In this document: positions 29,958-37,430 of the stretch, in pieces
Layout of the letters: the number at the start of each line of letters is the position of its first letter
How positions within the stretch are numbered: position 1 is the first letter of the stretch
Assembly: GCA_013416405.1 (NCBI GenBank)
Contig: JACCET010000006.1
Location: 62,001 to 126,000 of the forward strand
Direction of reading: 5' to 3'
DNA from: Alcaligenaceae bacterium
Lineage (GTDB): Bacteria; Pseudomonadota; Gammaproteobacteria; Burkholderiales; Burkholderiaceae_B
Length of the DNA stretch: 64,000 bases
Notes under the pieces: model-generated
Databases searched by the model: none
What the model was told of the DNA's origin: nothing
Seen by the model: only the letters and a program-made list of their open reading frames with translations
Made by a program: the position numbers and the translations under genes

Positions 29958-30836
29958 ATGAATCATTACTTTCAAAACGCACTGACTGCCGGCCTGTTAC
30001 GCACGCTGGCCATCATGCCTTATGGCCTTGTCGCCCGCATGGGCGAAACACTGGGCAAGCTGTTGTACAAATTGCCCAGCAGACGCAAACGCATATTGCA
30101 TACCAATCTTGAACTGTGTTTTCCCGAACAAAGTGCCAAGCAAAGACAGGCGCTGGCGCAATCGACCTTCGGGCACGTGATACGCAGCTACCTTGAACGC
30201 GGCACGCAATGGTATGGCAGCGCTAAGCAAATTGAACAACTGGTTCAATTGGAAAGCGCCATAGAACTGCAAGACAACTACGACCAGCCCACCATATTTC
30301 TTGGCTTTCATTTTGCAGCCATAGAAGCCACCTGCATGTACTACTCTATCATGCATCCGGTTGCCTCCATCTATACCCCCATGTCAGACGACGTGACCGA
30401 TGCCATATCGCTGTCACAGCGGGCGCGCTTTGGCACGGAGATGATTTCCCGCCACGGCAGCGCCCGCGAAATTCTGAAGGTACTCAAATCAGGCAAGCCC
30501 ATCATGCTGGCCGCCGACATGGATTTTGGCCTGCGTGATTCCGTCTTTGTGCCATTTTTTGGCATACAGGCCTGCACCCTGACGTCTGTATCACGCTTGG
30601 CCCGGCTTAGCGGCGCGCGCGTTGTTCCGTTCGTCGGCGAAGTCCTGCCCGGCTACAAGGGCTACAAGCTGAAAATATTCGAGGCGCTGGATAATTTTCC
30701 TAGTGGCGATGCGCGCGCCGATGCCCTGCATATGAACCAATTCCTGGAAGCGCGCATACGCCTTGCCCCCGATCAATATTATTGGGTGCACAGGCGCTTC
30801 AAGCGGCGCCCGGAGGGCGAGCCCTCGGTGTATTGA
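29958..30836 (+). CDS. Lipid A late acyltransferase, LpxL/HtrB family
   Basis: The product is 292 residues. The catalytic HX4E motif is in GFHFAAIEA, preceded by an N-terminal hydrophobic segment. RRKRILHTNLELCFPE and DMDFGLRDSVFVPFFGI are characteristic of LpxL/LpxM acyltransferases of lipid A. It should act at the inner membrane, adding a secondary acyl chain to Kdo-lipid A or precursor. Start at 29958 gives the usual length; an upstream in-frame ATG at 29901 lacks support. Chain specificity is not deducible. Confidence 0.85.
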   Translation: MNHYFQNALTAGLLRTLAIMPYGLVARMGETLGKLLYKLPSRRKRILHTNLELCFPEQSAKQRQALAQSTFGHVIRSYLERGTQWYGSAKQIEQLVQLESAIELQDNYDQPTIFLGFHFAAIEATCMYYSIMHPVASIYTPMSDDVTDAISLSQRARFGTEMISRHGSAREILKVLKSGKPIMLAADMDFGLRDSVFVPFFGIQACTLTSVSRLARLSGARVVPFVGEVLPGYKGYKLKIFEALDNFPSGDARADALHMNQFLEARIRLAPDQYYWVHRRFKRRPEGEPSVY

Positions 30837-30854
30837 TTGCCCGCACAAGCCGTA

Positions 30855-30882
30855 TTGCACTGCATTAAAAAAAAGCTATAAT
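30855..30882 (+). promoter_or_regulatory. Sigma-70 promoter of tRNA-Leu
   Basis: TTGCAC (30855-30860) and a perfect TATAAT (30877-30882) are 16 bp apart, 15 bp before the tRNA 5' end. Confidence 0.75.
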
Positions 30883-30897
30883 GCTTGGCTTACCTTA

Positions 30898-30982
30898 GCG
30901 AACGTGGCGGAATTGGTAGACGCACCAGATTTAGGTTCTGGCGCCGAGAGGTGTGAGAGTTCGAGTCTCTCCGTTCGCACCA
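30898..30982 (+). tRNA. tRNA-Leu, anticodon TAG
   Basis: An 85-nt type II tRNA with encoded CCA. The acceptor GCGAACG pairs with CGTTCGC; the anticodon stem CCAGA/TCTGG holds loop TTTAGGT with anticodon TAG; a long variable arm and T-arm GAGAG-TTCGAGT-CTCTC follow. It reads CUA/CUG codons. It is the last clear host gene, and foreign DNA starts within about 100 bp. Confidence 0.97.
30958..30982 (+). other. Candidate prophage attachment core (attL) in the tRNA-Leu 3' end
   Basis: Phage genes of different composition begin just downstream, and tRNA 3' ends are the usual integration targets of tyrosine integrases. The duplicated copy (attR) would lie beyond the right edge, so the exact core is not visible. 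This is inference from position. Confidence 0.4.
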
Positions 30983-31065
30983 TTGAATGGCGTAAACAGT
31001 AGTTCTTCAGGGTTTTGTGGGGCTTTTTTGGGGCCGCTCAGAATCATTTGGGGAATACAGCAATC

Positions 31066-31094
31066 AGCCCTCTGACTATCAGAGGGCTTTTTTG
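31066..31094 (+). terminator. Rho-independent terminator downstream of tRNA-Leu
   Basis: A 10-bp perfect stem (AGCCCTCTGA and complement) with a CTA loop is followed by six T residues. It ends the tRNA transcript and insulates the phage end. Confidence 0.9.
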
Positions 31095-31246
31095 TGCTAC
31101 AAATACTGTACATAACGACAGAATAGTGGAATCACCAGCAGTCTTGAGCCCTATTAAACGCAGAGCGTTTCTGCTCGATTTCCATCCTTATGTTATTGTT
31201 GCCAAAACTGTGACAGTAAATTACAAATATAGAAATAGCTTGGCGC

Positions 31247-31633
31247 ATGACAAAGAATCACCGAAAAGGCCCGCAGCGGACCAAGAATGATCGCTCGCGA
31301 GTCACATGGCCGCAGTCGCTTCGAGATATGGTGGTTGCGTCAATAAATCGCGGGCAGTTACCGATCTTCGGATTTTTCTTTGTTGTTGTGGCTCTAATAT
31401 GGAAGATGCCACCTCAGGATGTGTCAAGGCTTGTATTTGAATTGATTGAGTCTTTAAAAGCAGCAGAACTTGTGGCCTACATCACTTCTGCTCTGCTAGC
31501 TATTGGGTGGTATTCGCACGCGCGAATTATGCGTAGAATCTATAGTGATGAGTTTGCTCGTATAGGACGCGAAAAAACCGCATTGCAGTCCCACGCCTCA
31601 GGCACCGCTTACAAATCGAGTGATAAACCATGA
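31247..31633 (+). CDS. Small membrane protein of unknown function, first of a coupled pair (prophage)
   Basis: The product is 128 residues: a very basic N-terminus (MTKNHRKGPQRTKNDRSR), then two hydrophobic segments at about 38-56 (LPIFGFFFVVVALIWKM) and 75-92 (VAYITSALLAIGWY), and a hydrophilic tail. I do not recognise a family. The region is richer in A+T than the neighbouring host and late phage genes. Its stop overlaps the ATG of the next gene (ATGA at 31630), so the two are coupled. It is transcribed opposite to the late genes, as prophage-expressed cargo genes often are. Confidence 0.75.
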   Translation: MTKNHRKGPQRTKNDRSRVTWPQSLRDMVVASINRGQLPIFGFFFVVVALIWKMPPQDVSRLVFELIESLKAAELVAYITSALLAIGWYSHARIMRRIYSDEFARIGREKTALQSHASGTAYKSSDKP

Positions 31634-32151
31634 AAGCACTGATAATTATTGGATTTGCAATCGCGACATGGCATTTTATTTATGAAGGAATAGTGGCTCC
31701 ATCAATTCGACTACATCTGCGCAACGAGCTTTTTAAGTTGCGTGATGAGCTGCGAGCAGCAAAGCATGATGGCCTAGCGGCCGACGATGAAGCTGCGTTC
31801 TGGTTTGTGCATGATGGGATCAATAACTTTCTAAATCGGCTCTCCGCTCTAACGATAGACCGCAGTAGAAGGCTACATCATATTTATATGACTGATGAGG
31901 AAGTGCGGGCCACTTTAGAGAAGCACCTGCAGAAAGTGCTTAACGCTCAAAACGCCACTATTCGCTCCGTGTTTGACCGGACTAATGACGTGATCGGCAA
32001 GGCCATGGTCACTAACTTTGGGGGATGGTTTATCTACATCATTCCGCTCGCTATAGTAATTGCTCTGGCCGGATCCATAGGAAAAGCCGCAAAGGGCATG
32101 CTGTTGGTGCCAACCGCCGCCTTGGATAAACTAATGCCGGCACATAAATAA
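31630..32151 (+). CDS. Membrane protein of unknown function, second of a coupled pair (prophage)
   Basis: The product is 173 residues with an N-terminal hydrophobic helix (ALIIIGFAIATWHFIYEGIV, about 3-22), a charged helical middle, and a second helix (GGWFIYIIPLAIVIALAGSIG) at about 131-151. The middle has FWFVHDGINNFLNRLSAL and many charged residues suited to coiled-coil pairing. No family is recognised. It is translationally coupled to the gene before it and followed by its own terminator, making an independent two-gene unit at the prophage end. A role in host benefit, such as exclusion of other phages, is a guess from position. Confidence 0.75.
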   Translation: MKALIIIGFAIATWHFIYEGIVAPSIRLHLRNELFKLRDELRAAKHDGLAADDEAAFWFVHDGINNFLNRLSALTIDRSRRLHHIYMTDEEVRATLEKHLQKVLNAQNATIRSVFDRTNDVIGKAMVTNFGGWFIYIIPLAIVIALAGSIGKAAKGMLLVPTAALDKLMPAHK

Positions 32152-32180
32152 GATACCGAGAGATTGAGCCACATATTTAC

Positions 32181-32204
32181 GCCACCTTCGGGTGGCCTTT
32201 CTTT
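32181..32204 (+). terminator. Terminator after the coupled membrane-protein pair
   Basis: GCCACC-TTCG-GGTGGC is followed by CTTTCTTTT. It separates this plus-strand unit from the minus-strand lysis genes. Confidence 0.8.
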
Positions 32205-32243
32205 TATCTCTGCAGAAGAGCCCTCACATACCCCCTCAGACTG

Positions 32244-32462
32244 TTAACCAGGGCACTGCCGTCGATACAGCGCCGCCCCTTCTTCGATATGTCTAAGCGG
32301 CCCGATAGGCATAACATCTATCTCGGCATCAGATTTCCACTGATACGGCTTTTGCGCCACGGCACAATAATTACCGCTTGGCGTTGCGCATCCGCTGGCG
32401 AGCGCGATCACGGACAGCAGCATCATCCAGCGAATCAATTTCAGCGCGTGCTTCACGGGCAT
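32244..32462 (-). CDS. Outer-membrane spanin lipoprotein (Rz1-like)
   Basis: The product is 72 residues with a lipoprotein signal peptide: MPVKHALKLIRW, a hydrophobic stretch, then lipobox LASGC. The mature part is short. Its start lies inside the Rz-like gene in another frame, the classical nested Rz/Rz1 layout. It would be tethered to the outer membrane and join Rz for the last step of lysis. A longer frame to 32609 is only the overlap. Confidence 0.8.
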   Translation of the reverse strand: MPVKHALKLIRWMMLLSVIALASGCATPSGNYCAVAQKPYQWKSDAEIDVMPIGPLRHIEEGAALYRRQCPG

Positions 32463-32622
32463 CCTCCATCCCTTTGATTGTGGCTTCAGCTTGCTCGGCT
32501 TTGGCCTCTGCCCTGCCCGCCGCCTTCCCCGCTTGCCGAATGCCAAAAAAAGCCGCAAAGGCTGCGGCGACAAGGGCGATGTAGGGCCAGACGCGGCCCC
32601 AGAGTGCATGCAGCCAGATCAT
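32371..32622 (-). CDS. Inner-membrane spanin (Rz-like)
   Basis: The product is 83 residues: one N-terminal membrane helix (YIALVAAAFAAFFGI, about 14-28) followed by an Ala/Glu/Lys/Arg-rich coiled-coil segment. This is the i-spanin layout though short. It overlaps the lysozyme stop by 4 bp and contains the start of the Rz1-like gene. Confidence 0.72.
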   Translation of the reverse strand: MIWLHALWGRVWPYIALVAAAFAAFFGIRQAGKAAGRAEAKAEQAEATIKGMEDAREARAEIDSLDDAAVRDRARQRMRNAKR

Positions 32623-33191
32623 GACACTGCCGCCCCAATAGCAATAGCATCGGATGCCGACCGGCCCAGGAACAGCTCGCGGTCAGCCGCACGCCTACGC
32701 CGCAGGCCCAGCAGCACTTTGCCGCCAGATCGTGTCCAGCGCGGAAACTCGTCGGCAGCGCCATCAGTATCGCCAGCATTGAATTTGCGCGCCAGCGTCG
32801 AGCTTTGAAACGCACCCACGCCAATGTTGTAGGCCAGGTCGACCATGGCATCGAGTTCATGTTGGGCCATGCTGCGGGTGATGCATGAGAGCACGCCCGG
32901 CACGAACTCATCGGCCAGGCGTAAGCGCAGCAACTGTTCGGCGCGGGCCTGGGAAATGACAAGGCCCTCGTAGACATCCGGCCCAGTGTGCCCGTATCCA
33001 ATCGTCCAGACTTTGCCGTGGGCATCCCAGTATGCTTTGAGCTTGCAGGACTCGAAGTACTTGAGCACCTTTTGCCCTTCCAGGCTCATTGCGATGGGCG
33101 CGGGCTCAATGTCCAGCACCGGTACATTCTTGACCGGCGCCGGGCGCAGGCCCGACAGGAACATCAACAGTTTTTTGAATAGCTCGATCAT
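32619..33191 (-). CDS. Phage lysozyme (GH24 endolysin)
   Basis: The product is 190 residues. The catalytic region FESCKLKAYWDAHGKVWTIGYGHT has the Glu, Asp and Thr positions of T4-type lysozymes. It cleaves the MurNAc-GlcNAc bond of peptidoglycan. The ATG at 33191 overlaps the stop of the upstream holin-like gene. The N-terminus has only a weak hydrophobic stretch (LLMFLSGL), so export by holin rather than SAR is more likely. Confidence 0.88.
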   Translation of the reverse strand: MIELFKKLLMFLSGLRPAPVKNVPVLDIEPAPIAMSLEGQKVLKYFESCKLKAYWDAHGKVWTIGYGHTGPDVYEGLVISQARAEQLLRLRLADEFVPGVLSCITRSMAQHELDAMVDLAYNIGVGAFQSSTLARKFNAGDTDGAADEFPRWTRSGGKVLLGLRRRRAADRELFLGRSASDAIAIGAAVS

Positions 33192-33397
33192 TTGTTCACC
33201 TTTGGTTGATATACCAAGCGCCCAACAAATCCGAGCACCATAATCCCAATCGTTATATAAGTCACCCATTCGGAGGGGATACTCGCCTTTTGCTGCGCGT
33301 CCAGCATCAGCCACGCTCCTTGTAAAGCTCCGGCGACCACGAATGCCCACTGAGAAAACATGCGCCAACTTTTGCGCCAGTTTGGAATGAGCGTCAT
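33188..33397 (-). CDS. Small holin-like membrane protein (second of two)
   Basis: The product is 69 residues with two hydrophobic helices, about 15-33 (AFVVAGALQGAWLML) and 44-62 (WVTYITIGIMVLGFVGRLV). N-terminus MTLIPNWRKSWRMFS is common in phage lysis-cassette membrane proteins. It lies between another small membrane protein and lysozyme with ATGA overlaps. Holin or antiholin is assigned by position and topology. Confidence 0.65.
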   Translation of the reverse strand: MTLIPNWRKSWRMFSQWAFVVAGALQGAWLMLDAQQKASIPSEWVTYITIGIMVLGFVGRLVYQPKVNK

Positions 33398-33639
33398 AGC
33401 TCGCACCTGTCGCGCAAAGCGGCGATCCGCTCGTTGCTCTCCACAGACTCGCGCCTGTCCCTGCGCACCTGGAAATAGACGTTAACGGCCAGGCCCACGA
33501 TGGCCACGAAAGCGCCGATCACGCCAAGCCAGTTGACTGATGCGATGAAGCCAAGCAGGCCGGTAGCCGCTCCCACGCCCATGGATTTGTTGGCTATCGT
33601 TATTCCCGCTGCCTCTATTGCGACCTCATCAAAGCGCAT
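33394..33639 (-). CDS. Small holin-like membrane protein (first of two)
   Basis: The product is 81 residues with two hydrophobic segments (about 20-33 and 37-57, WLGVIGAFVAIVGLAVNVYF) and a charged Arg/Glu-rich C-terminal tail, as in class II holins. It opens the lysis cassette after a double terminator. Which of the two small proteins is holin and which is antiholin cannot be told. Confidence 0.68.
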   Translation of the reverse strand: MRFDEVAIEAAGITIANKSMGVGAATGLLGFIASVNWLGVIGAFVAIVGLAVNVYFQVRRDRRESVESNERIAALRDRCEL

Positions 33640-33662
33640 GGCGTATCCTCTTTTGGCAAAAT

Positions 33663-33705
33663 AAAAGCCCCCGAAGGGGCATTAAAAAACCGGCGCTGGG
33701 CCGGT
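33663..33705 (-). terminator. Two tandem terminators between tail and lysis genes
   Basis: On the minus strand a stem ACCGG/CCGGT around 33689-33705 is followed by TTTTTTAAT. Next comes GCCCC-TTCG-GGGGC (33667-33680) followed by TTTTAT. They would separate structural and lysis expression unless a Q-type antiterminated polymerase reads through. Confidence 0.8.
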
Positions 33706-34230
33706 CTATGCTGCTATGCTCGCTGCGAGCCGCATCAGATCATCGACCCGCGCCTCGGATAGCGGCACCATGGCAGATAACGATGCCAGCGTCGGGCTGT
33801 CTCGCCGGATACGGCCACGCGCCAGTACAGTCTGGGCAGTCAGCTTCTCGATACCATCTGGCATGGCTGCGATCAAGTCCTGCACCCTCACCCATATCGT
33901 TTGGCTTTGCTCGTCTTCAAGGTCTACGTGGGTGGCTTTCATGGCGACTTCTGCCTGCCAGCCTTCGACCTCGACGGGTACGTAATCCACGATGTCGTAA
34001 GTGATTTCGCTGGTCGTGAAATTCCACTCAGACACTGGCTTGCGCTTGGCCACCTCGGGTGGCGTGACGGCTGGCGGATTGTCGGTAAAGAGGTAAACAT
34101 CGTACTTTTCCGCGTACGTCTTGCCCCGCGCAATGATCGTTTGCAGCGGCGCACGCTCGTCTTGGGCCGTCGTCGTGAGCGTCGGATTGCCAGAGAGGAT
34201 TCGGTATTCAGATTTAAGAACTGGGGTCAT
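33706..34230 (-). CDS. Phage tail fibre-associated protein (assembly-like)
   Basis: The product is 174 residues, hydrophilic, without membrane helices. It is the last structural gene, downstream of the fibre genes, where fibre assembly (Tfa-like) chaperones are usually found. Sequence features (TTTAQDERAPLQTIIARGKTYAEKYDVYLFTDNPPAVTPPEVAKRKP) suggest a soluble domain but I do not recognise a specific family. The function is inferred from position. Confidence 0.55.
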   Translation of the reverse strand: MTPVLKSEYRILSGNPTLTTTAQDERAPLQTIIARGKTYAEKYDVYLFTDNPPAVTPPEVAKRKPVSEWNFTTSEITYDIVDYVPVEVEGWQAEVAMKATHVDLEDEQSQTIWVRVQDLIAAMPDGIEKLTAQTVLARGRIRRDSPTLASLSAMVPLSEARVDDLMRLAASIAA

Positions 34231-34260
34231 GAAAGCTCCTTGATGTAATTGCAGGGCGCA

Positions 34261-34650
34261 TTAAATCAACCCTATGTCGTATGTGTTTCCAGTCGCGATG
34301 CGGCGCGTTCCGGGTGAATACGAGTAGAAGTGAAGCCCGCCCCCAGCGCTATCATAGGTAAGGGCGTAAGGTGTGCCATTGATTGTTATTTCAGTAAGCA
34401 CGCTTGTATCGCTGGAAACAATCAAAATGTTGGTTGCGGATTGGCTCACTATGCCCTGCACCGTTCCGCCGCCCGGCGCTGCGTTGTCGGTTATCGACCC
34501 AGCCTCTGGATATTCTTCAAACGCAGCGTAAATGGGGCCAGAATACCCTTGAATCGTTCCCGCCACAGTCGCAGCCGTAATGCTGAAATTCACCCCGCCC
34601 CCGCCAGCCTTTCTTATCATCATCGGCAGTGCAGAGAAACCCGGGATCAT
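34261..34650 (-). CDS. Small Gly-rich tail-tip protein of unknown function
   Basis: The product is 129 residues, rich in Gly, Ser and Thr, with short beta-strand-like segments (TILIVSSDTSVLTEITINGTPY type). It overlaps the fibre gene upstream by 4 bp (ATGA), so it is translated with it. A structural or receptor-binding accessory role is likely from context only. Confidence 0.6.
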   Translation of the reverse strand: MIPGFSALPMMIRKAGGGGVNFSITAATVAGTIQGYSGPIYAAFEEYPEAGSITDNAAPGGGTVQGIVSQSATNILIVSSDTSVLTEITINGTPYALTYDSAGGGLHFYSYSPGTRRIATGNTYDIGLI

Positions 34651-36350
34651 ATTTCCACCCCCGTCACGACAATCTTGGTCGAACTTACTGCGTACAAGAA
34701 CAGCACCATGTTGGCTGTATTGGTGACTGACACAGTAGGCAAGTCGCCCACAAAGTTACTGCCAAAGGCCAGCGTCCTGCTCGTAGACGTACTGGATGAT
34801 ACGACGATGACGCGTGTTGTGCCGGGCAGTACATTTGTCGGGTTAGAGAGCGTCCTGTTTCCGGTCAGGGCCATCGTGTAGTTGACGGCCGCTGCCCAGT
34901 CAAACGTATTGGTCGTGCCACCCGATATCGTGCCTGCTGCGGCTGCCGCCGTGCCCAGCGATCCTGGCGTGATGGTATCGCCACCCGACAGCGAGGCGAT
35001 GTCTGCTGTGTCGGCAATGGGTGCGAGGGTTGGAATCGTGATGTCTCCGCTTCCCAGCACGCTCTGGCCGCCGACTGTCTTTATGCTCGTCCCCGAAACC
35101 AGGGCATCCTGCTTTCCGCTGACCGTTGCAACAAGATCAGTGATCTGCTTTTGCAGCTTGCCAAAGGCCGACAACACTGTATCTGACGCTGTGATGGCGG
35201 CATTCGTGGCTAGCGACAGCCCAGAAAGCACTACAGCCCGAACTCGGGCCGCTGTGTGGTAAAGATTGGATGCCCCTTCCGGCACCGCGTCAGTACTGCC
35301 GGGCGAGGCCGCAATCTCGACATAGGCCGACCCGCTCCACCGCCACGTTTTGTTGTTGTCGAGCGTGACGTATATTTTCCCCGCTTCACCCGTGCCTGGT
35401 AATGCACCGAAGTTGGCGTACTCCAGCACATCATCCACATAGCTTGGCAAGTGGATGGCAGGCACCTTGGCATCGCCATCAAGCGGAGCAACGCCGCTGA
35501 CTGCGCCCTTCTGGCTGCTATCGAGCTTTGCAGCAAGCACATCATCAAGGCCTGCAAGCTGCGATTTCTCCGCGCTGGTGAAATTCGCTTCCGATAGCCC
35601 CTTTCCTGTAACCTTATCGACCTTATCATCCATCGATGTCGATAGGTTCGGAATGTCCGAAATGCCCAGCGACACGTTACCCGACCCGTCCGGGTCAACA
35701 TTATTGACCGTCGAAACTGAGCCGGAGCCAGGAGCGCCGCGAATATCGAGCGCGTCACCGATGGTGGCAACGATGCCCGTTGGGCCCAGATAGCCGGTGG
35801 CCGGTTTCGTACCCGTCCCGCCCGTCCAGTCATCGATACGCAGCACGCGCCGCTCGCCGTCGGCCACGACAGCCCAGACTGGCGTCCAGCCGTCAGTGCC
35901 GTCCGCGCCATCACTGCCCGCATCACCCTTGGGCAGCGTCAGATTAAGCGTCTGACTGGGGGCAGTTCCGGTGATTTCTGCGCCTGCGGTTGCGCCAGAT
36001 TGCACGGTCCCAATGGTCAGCGTGTTGGCAGGCCCATCCGCCCCGTCATTTCCGTCGTTACCCGCAATGCCCTGCCCGCCACGAATATCTATAGCCTCAG
36101 CAGCAGTCGGAACGATACCCGCAGCGCCGATGTAGCCTGTGATCGTAGGCTTTACATCTTCGCCCCCCACCCAGTCAACGATCTGCAATACGCGGCGTGC
36201 GCCGTCGGTTGTCACGCCAAGCATCGGAGACCAGCCACGAGGGCCAAGCGCTTCTTCAAGCGCGGCCAGCCAGACGCTATACATTTCATTCAGCTTTTGG
36301 CGATGCTCTGGCCCCGGCATCAAGTCATAAAAGGGTTCTGCCATTACCAT
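34647..36350 (-). CDS. Phage tail fibre protein
   Basis: The product is 567 residues. N-terminal helical part (PFYDLMPGPEHRQKLNEMYSVWLAALEE), two similar modules of the form GWTPVWAVVADGERRVLRIDDW, short collagen-like Gly segments (GIAGNDGNDGADGP; GDAGSDGADGTDG), and a repetitive beta-rich C-terminal stalk. The collagen-like and repeated modules are typical of trimeric phage fibres. The C-terminus likely binds the host receptor. It overlaps neighbours by 4-7 bp on both sides. Confidence 0.8.
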   Translation of the reverse strand: MVMAEPFYDLMPGPEHRQKLNEMYSVWLAALEEALGPRGWSPMLGVTTDGARRVLQIVDWVGGEDVKPTITGYIGAAGIVPTAAEAIDIRGGQGIAGNDGNDGADGPANTLTIGTVQSGATAGAEITGTAPSQTLNLTLPKGDAGSDGADGTDGWTPVWAVVADGERRVLRIDDWTGGTGTKPATGYLGPTGIVATIGDALDIRGAPGSGSVSTVNNVDPDGSGNVSLGISDIPNLSTSMDDKVDKVTGKGLSEANFTSAEKSQLAGLDDVLAAKLDSSQKGAVSGVAPLDGDAKVPAIHLPSYVDDVLEYANFGALPGTGEAGKIYVTLDNNKTWRWSGSAYVEIAASPGSTDAVPEGASNLYHTAARVRAVVLSGLSLATNAAITASDTVLSAFGKLQKQITDLVATVSGKQDALVSGTSIKTVGGQSVLGSGDITIPTLAPIADTADIASLSGGDTITPGSLGTAAAAAGTISGGTTNTFDWAAAVNYTMALTGNRTLSNPTNVLPGTTRVIVVSSSTSTSRTLAFGSNFVGDLPTVSVTNTANMVLFLYAVSSTKIVVTGVEI

Positions 36351-37162
36351 TCCTCGATCTGAAATTGGGCGGTGTTGATGTTGTAGTTGGCGTAGGTCAG
36401 GCCCGGCACGGTCGTTAACACGCCGTACATCATCAACTCTTGCTGCAACATGACGTCTGAGTCGTCGGTATAGCCAGACACAAAATGCCGCTTGCCCAGC
36501 CCCGCATTGATGATGCGCACGGCCTCATGGCGACTTTCTTTCGGGATGTAGTTAAGGTTTAGGCCCATCGTTCGATGCGCCATCCCTCGGTCGATCTTGG
36601 TATCCCCGCCTGCTGTTCTGGTGGTCGTGGTGCTGTCGTTCGCGCTCACCCCGGAGCCGTAGGACGCGCCACACAGACTAAATGCGGTACCGACAACGAC
36701 GCGGGAAATGTCCAGCATTGTGCGGTTCGGGTCTTTGAGGTCAATCACCACGCGCCGGCCTGCAATGTTTGGCACCCACACGGCTGTGACGGTTGCGCCA
36801 TCAACAAAATGATTGACATTCAAGGGCTGCGAAAAGCCATAGACTCCAAGTTGCGGGCCGGGCGCTGCCCAGAGCCAGCCACTGTCATACAGCAGGTTGC
36901 CCGCGCTCACAGCGTCATACACGCGCACGCGGACCTCAGACGATGCCGAGCCGTTCCATGCCGGAATAGCCACACAGTCGATACCCACAAGATCAGGCCA
37001 CGTGAGCGTAAGCGCGCCAGTGCCAGACAGGATTCGGCAGACTTCGCTTTTAAGCTCGGTCTTGAGCCAGTCGGTGCCCAGGCCTGACGCTGTATTGGCC
37101 GCCGTGATCGTGGCGGTGTCAGCAACATTGGTGCTGACGATACGCAGGTTTCGATCTGCCAT
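36344..37162 (-). CDS. Phage tail-tip structural protein, family not recognised
   Basis: The product is 272 residues with beta-rich sequence and no membrane helix. It lies within the tail-tip block, overlapping the fibre gene by 7 bp. Segments such as DLVGIDCVAIPAWNGSASSEVRVRVYD suggest carbohydrate- or beta-sandwich-type folding, but no family is claimed. Confidence 0.65.
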   Translation of the reverse strand: MADRNLRIVSTNVADTATITAANTASGLGTDWLKTELKSEVCRILSGTGALTLTWPDLVGIDCVAIPAWNGSASSEVRVRVYDAVSAGNLLYDSGWLWAAPGPQLGVYGFSQPLNVNHFVDGATVTAVWVPNIAGRRVVIDLKDPNRTMLDISRVVVGTAFSLCGASYGSGVSANDSTTTTRTAGGDTKIDRGMAHRTMGLNLNYIPKESRHEAVRIINAGLGKRHFVSGYTDDSDVMLQQELMMYGVLTTVPGLTYANYNINTAQFQIEEW

Positions 37163-37416
37163 TACGCGGCCTCGATGGGCACCAGCTTGTAGCCGACCGT
37201 GGCGAGCGAGCCGTTCAGGGCGTCAACAAGTTCGGGTGTCATGTCCTCTGCAATAAGGTACTGCTGGCGCTGGTTCGGGTGCCCGAATTGCTGTCCATCT
37301 GCGGTTCGGATGATATCAGCAGCCGTCAGCAGGACAGATAATCCCGTTATGGGCTGCACGATGTTCGGGATCTGAATGATTGCATTCATAATTTGCGTTT
37401 CGCGAGTGTATGCCAT
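37162..37416 (-). CDS. Small phage tail-region protein
   Basis: The product is 84 residues: MAYTRETQIMNAIIQIPNIV at the start. Soluble, no recognised family. It ends at the base where the next gene starts (37162), so it is coupled. The start at 37416 is preferred because GGA lies upstream and the longer frame overlaps the upstream gene. Confidence 0.65.
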   Translation of the reverse strand: MAYTRETQIMNAIIQIPNIVQPITGLSVLLTAADIIRTADGQQFGHPNQRQQYLIAEDMTPELVDALNGSLATVGYKLVPIEAA

Positions 37417-37430
37417 GAGGATTCCTTCGA

